This document shows positions 52,363 to 54,418 of a stretch of DNA of 54,418 nucleotides, in pieces. The notes below the pieces were generated by a model. It was not told where the DNA came from. It did not search any database and saw only the letters and a program-made list of their open reading frames with translations. A program made the translations under genes and the position numbers. This DNA is from Aeromonadaceae bacterium (lineage in GTDB: Bacteria > Pseudomonadota > Gammaproteobacteria > Enterobacterales > Aeromonadaceae). The number at the start of each line of letters is the position of its first letter. Within the stretch, counting starts at the first letter, position 1. The stretch lies in assembly GCA_021209335.1 (NCBI GenBank), contig JAJOIN010000022.1:1-54418 (forward strand). Direction: 5' to 3'.

Positions 52363-53754
52363 TTAACCCGCGGTGGCGCTGGCCATCAGCAGGGCTGCGT
52401 CACGGCGATGGCCGGTGAGGCGGAAGTAGATGTAACCGGCCAGCATGAAGGCCACGAACAGCACGAAGATCAGGAAGTTGTAGTAGATCATGGTCAACAT
52501 GCAGATGGTGGCGGCAATCAGGGCGAAGGCCGGGAAGTAGGGATAGAAGGGCGCCTTGAAGGGCCGTGCCATCTCAGGTTCGCTCATGCGCAGTTTGAAC
52601 AGGCTCAGCATGCTCAGCATGTACATGGCGATGGCGCCGAACACCGCCATGGTGACGATATTGGCGGTCAGCGGCAGGCCACCCAAGGTGATCACCGCAT
52701 CGGAGAAGATGGCCAGGATACCCACGGCGCCACCGGCCAGGATGGCACGGTAGGGAGTGCCGAACTTGGGATGCACCTTGGCCAGCCAGGTGGGCAGGTA
52801 GGCTTCCCGGGACAGGGCATAGATCTGGCGGGAGTAGCCGATGATGATGCCATGGAAGGAGGCCACCAGACCGAACAGGCCCAGCCACACCAGCATGTGC
52901 ATCCAGCCGCTGTTTTCACCCACCACTTCCACCATGGCCTTGGGCAGGGGGTCGTTGATGTTGGACAGGCGGGTCCAGTCGCCACTGCCACCGGCGAACA
53001 CCATGACACCAATGGCCAGGGCCACCAGGGTCAGGATACCGGCGATGTAGGCGATGGGGATGGAGCGCTTGGGATCCTTGGCTTCTTCGGCGGCCATGGC
53101 GACGCCTTCAATGGCCAGGAAGAACCAGATGGCAAACGGAATGGCGGCGAAGATGCCGGGGATGGACGCCAGGCTGAAGCTGTCCTCACCGGACCAGCCT
53201 CCGGCCACAAAGTTCTCAAAGGAGAAGGCCGGCGAGACCACGCCCATGAACACCAGCAGCTCGACGATGGCCAGCACAGTCACCAGCAGCTCGAAGGTGG
53301 CGGCGATGCGCACCCCGACTATGTTGAGGCCCATGAAGACGATGTAGGCAGACACGGCCACCATCTTCTCGTCCAGCGCCGGGAACTGCACCTTGAGGTA
53401 GGCGCCGATGGCCAGGGCAATGGCCGGCGGGGCGAACACAAACTCCACCAGGGTGGCTGCCCCCGCCAGATAACCGCCGACCGAACCGAAGGCGCGCTTG
53501 CTGTAGGCAAAGGGGCCGCCGGCTTGCGGCGTGGAGGTGGTCAGCTCGGTGAAGCTGAAGATGAAGGTGGTGTACATGAGGGCGACAAACAGGGCCGTGA
53601 TGGTGAAGCCCAGGGTACCGGCGCTGGCCCAGCCGTAGCTCCAGCCAAAATATTCCCCCGAAATCACCAGACCCACGGCAATACCCCACAGTTGCAGGGT
53701 GCCGAGCACCGGCTTGAGCTTGTTGTCGCTTGGCGACGAAGTGGCATGGTTCAT
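52363..53754 (-). CDS. eat: Ethanolamine permease, APC superfamily
   Basis: 12-TM APC transporter; ISGEYFGWSYGWASAGTLGFTITALFVALMY; upstream of eutB-eutC. Confidence 0.92.
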   Translation of the reverse strand: MNHATSSPSDNKLKPVLGTLQLWGIAVGLVISGEYFGWSYGWASAGTLGFTITALFVALMYTTFIFSFTELTTSTPQAGGPFAYSKRAFGSVGGYLAGAATLVEFVFAPPAIALAIGAYLKVQFPALDEKMVAVSAYIVFMGLNIVGVRIAATFELLVTVLAIVELLVFMGVVSPAFSFENFVAGGWSGEDSFSLASIPGIFAAIPFAIWFFLAIEGVAMAAEEAKDPKRSIPIAYIAGILTLVALAIGVMVFAGGSGDWTRLSNINDPLPKAMVEVVGENSGWMHMLVWLGLFGLVASFHGIIIGYSRQIYALSREAYLPTWLAKVHPKFGTPYRAILAGGAVGILAIFSDAVITLGGLPLTANIVTMAVFGAIAMYMLSMLSLFKLRMSEPEMARPFKAPFYPYFPAFALIAATICMLTMIYYNFLIFVLFVAFMLAGYIYFRLTGHRRDAALLMASATAG

Positions 53755-53852
53755 GGATAGTCTCCGTTAAACAGTTCTGTTGGCATGTCCCTGCAACAGT
53801 GGTGCAAGTTACCCAGGGACAGTAACAAAGGCGTTTTGTCGGCCGTTATCTG

Positions 53853-53914
53853 AAATCGGCAAACATGATGCCAATGAACAAACTTCGTCGAATGTGCGGC
53901 AAAAATCGGCAAAC
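53853..53914. promoter_or_regulatory. Candidate regulator-binding direct repeats in eat/eutR-like intergenic region
   Basis: AAATCGGCAAAC at 53853-53864 and 53903-53914, exactly 50 bp apart. Confidence 0.5.
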
Positions 53915-53972
53915 TGGCGGATAAAGTTCGACAAATTGCAGAAGTCGCAGGGTATTTGAGAGGGTCGGAGTC

Positions 53973-54418
53973 ATGCCGTTCATCACGGGTTTTCAGCTCA
54001 TGCCACAGCAGGGTGCAGGCGAGGGATTCAATCTGCACGGATCGCACCATTTGCGTGCAATCACGGCCGATGATGCCGATGAGCACGCCAATAATCTTAC
54101 CGATTGGCAGCAGCAATATGACCAGGTGTCGGCCGGTGCGTTTCGTGGCACCTTGCTGGAGCGGCACCAAGGCGCACTGCAGCTGTTTTGCGAGGCGACG
54201 AGCCAGGCGGTGCGCCAATCCTGTTGCGTACCGCCTGGCTCCCTTTGGCTGGGGCTGCCGGTGCAGGTGACGCAGGGCATCCGCATCAACGGTCGTCAGG
54301 CGCCGCAGTACGCCTTCCTGACCCGGCCTGGCGGGGTGGAGTTTGAGCTCATCACACCAGCGGCCTATGCCATCTACGGCATAGTGGTGCCCAAGGCGGC
54401 GCTGATGCAGCTGGCGGC
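53973..54418 (+). CDS. eutR: EutR-like AraC-family regulator, N-terminal part (truncated by window edge)
   Basis: NNLTDWQQQYDQVSAGAFRGTL...AVRQSCCVPPGSLWLGLP...TRPGGVEFELITPAAYAIYGIVVP resembles EutR N-terminal domain; divergent from eat-eutBC. Confidence 0.8.
   Translation, partial: MPFITGFQLMPQQGAGEGFNLHGSHHLRAITADDADEHANNLTDWQQQYDQVSAGAFRGTLLERHQGALQLFCEATSQAVRQSCCVPPGSLWLGLPVQVTQGIRINGRQAPQYAFLTRPGGVEFELITPAAYAIYGIVVPKAALMQLA

Noticed and set aside
52408-53760. 450-aa plus-strand ORF antisense to eat
   Set aside because: Gly/His/Gln-rich shadow frame; the APC transporter on the minus strand explains the region

Overview
The window is gene-dense chromosomal DNA from a gammaproteobacterium, probably Aeromonadales-like (inferred from gene content and order, not proven). 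Most of it is conserved housekeeping sequence, in this order: malE(partial)-malF-malG-malK; an OxyR-type regulator; a trypsin-like protease with a GlyGly-CTERM-like tail; queA-tgt-yajC-secD-secF; nlpI; ubiV-ubiU / ubiT; trmJ; iscR-iscS-iscU-iscA-hscB-hscA-fdx-iscX; pepB; ndk; rlmN-pilW-rodZ-ispG-hisS-yfgM-bamB-der-yfgJ-like; mltF / purL; an NlpC/P60 lipoprotein; cls; a DUF945 protein; a SIMPL protein; and purU. The 44.5-54.4 kb end is more accessory. It holds a draG-draT pair, a phytase-like esterase, a yqhD-like dehydrogenase with a divergent AraC regulator, and a short ethanolamine module (eat-eutB-eutC with a divergent EutR-like regulator). I saw no CRISPR, prophage, IS element, rRNA or tRNA. 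The best leads are: (1) a 45-aa, extremely Arg-rich small ORF with a perfect Shine-Dalgarno, missed by the ORF track (33150-33287, minus); (2) a 7-nt poly-C tract that puts the ATGA-coupled eutC start out of frame by one base; (3) a draG-draT pair with no nif genes in view; (4) a likely intrinsic terminator inside the mltF coding sequence; (5) a near-perfect palindrome centred on TATAAT upstream of ndk; and (6) homopolymeric G/C tracts in candidate promoter spacers or leaders. No wholly new multi-gene system was evident.
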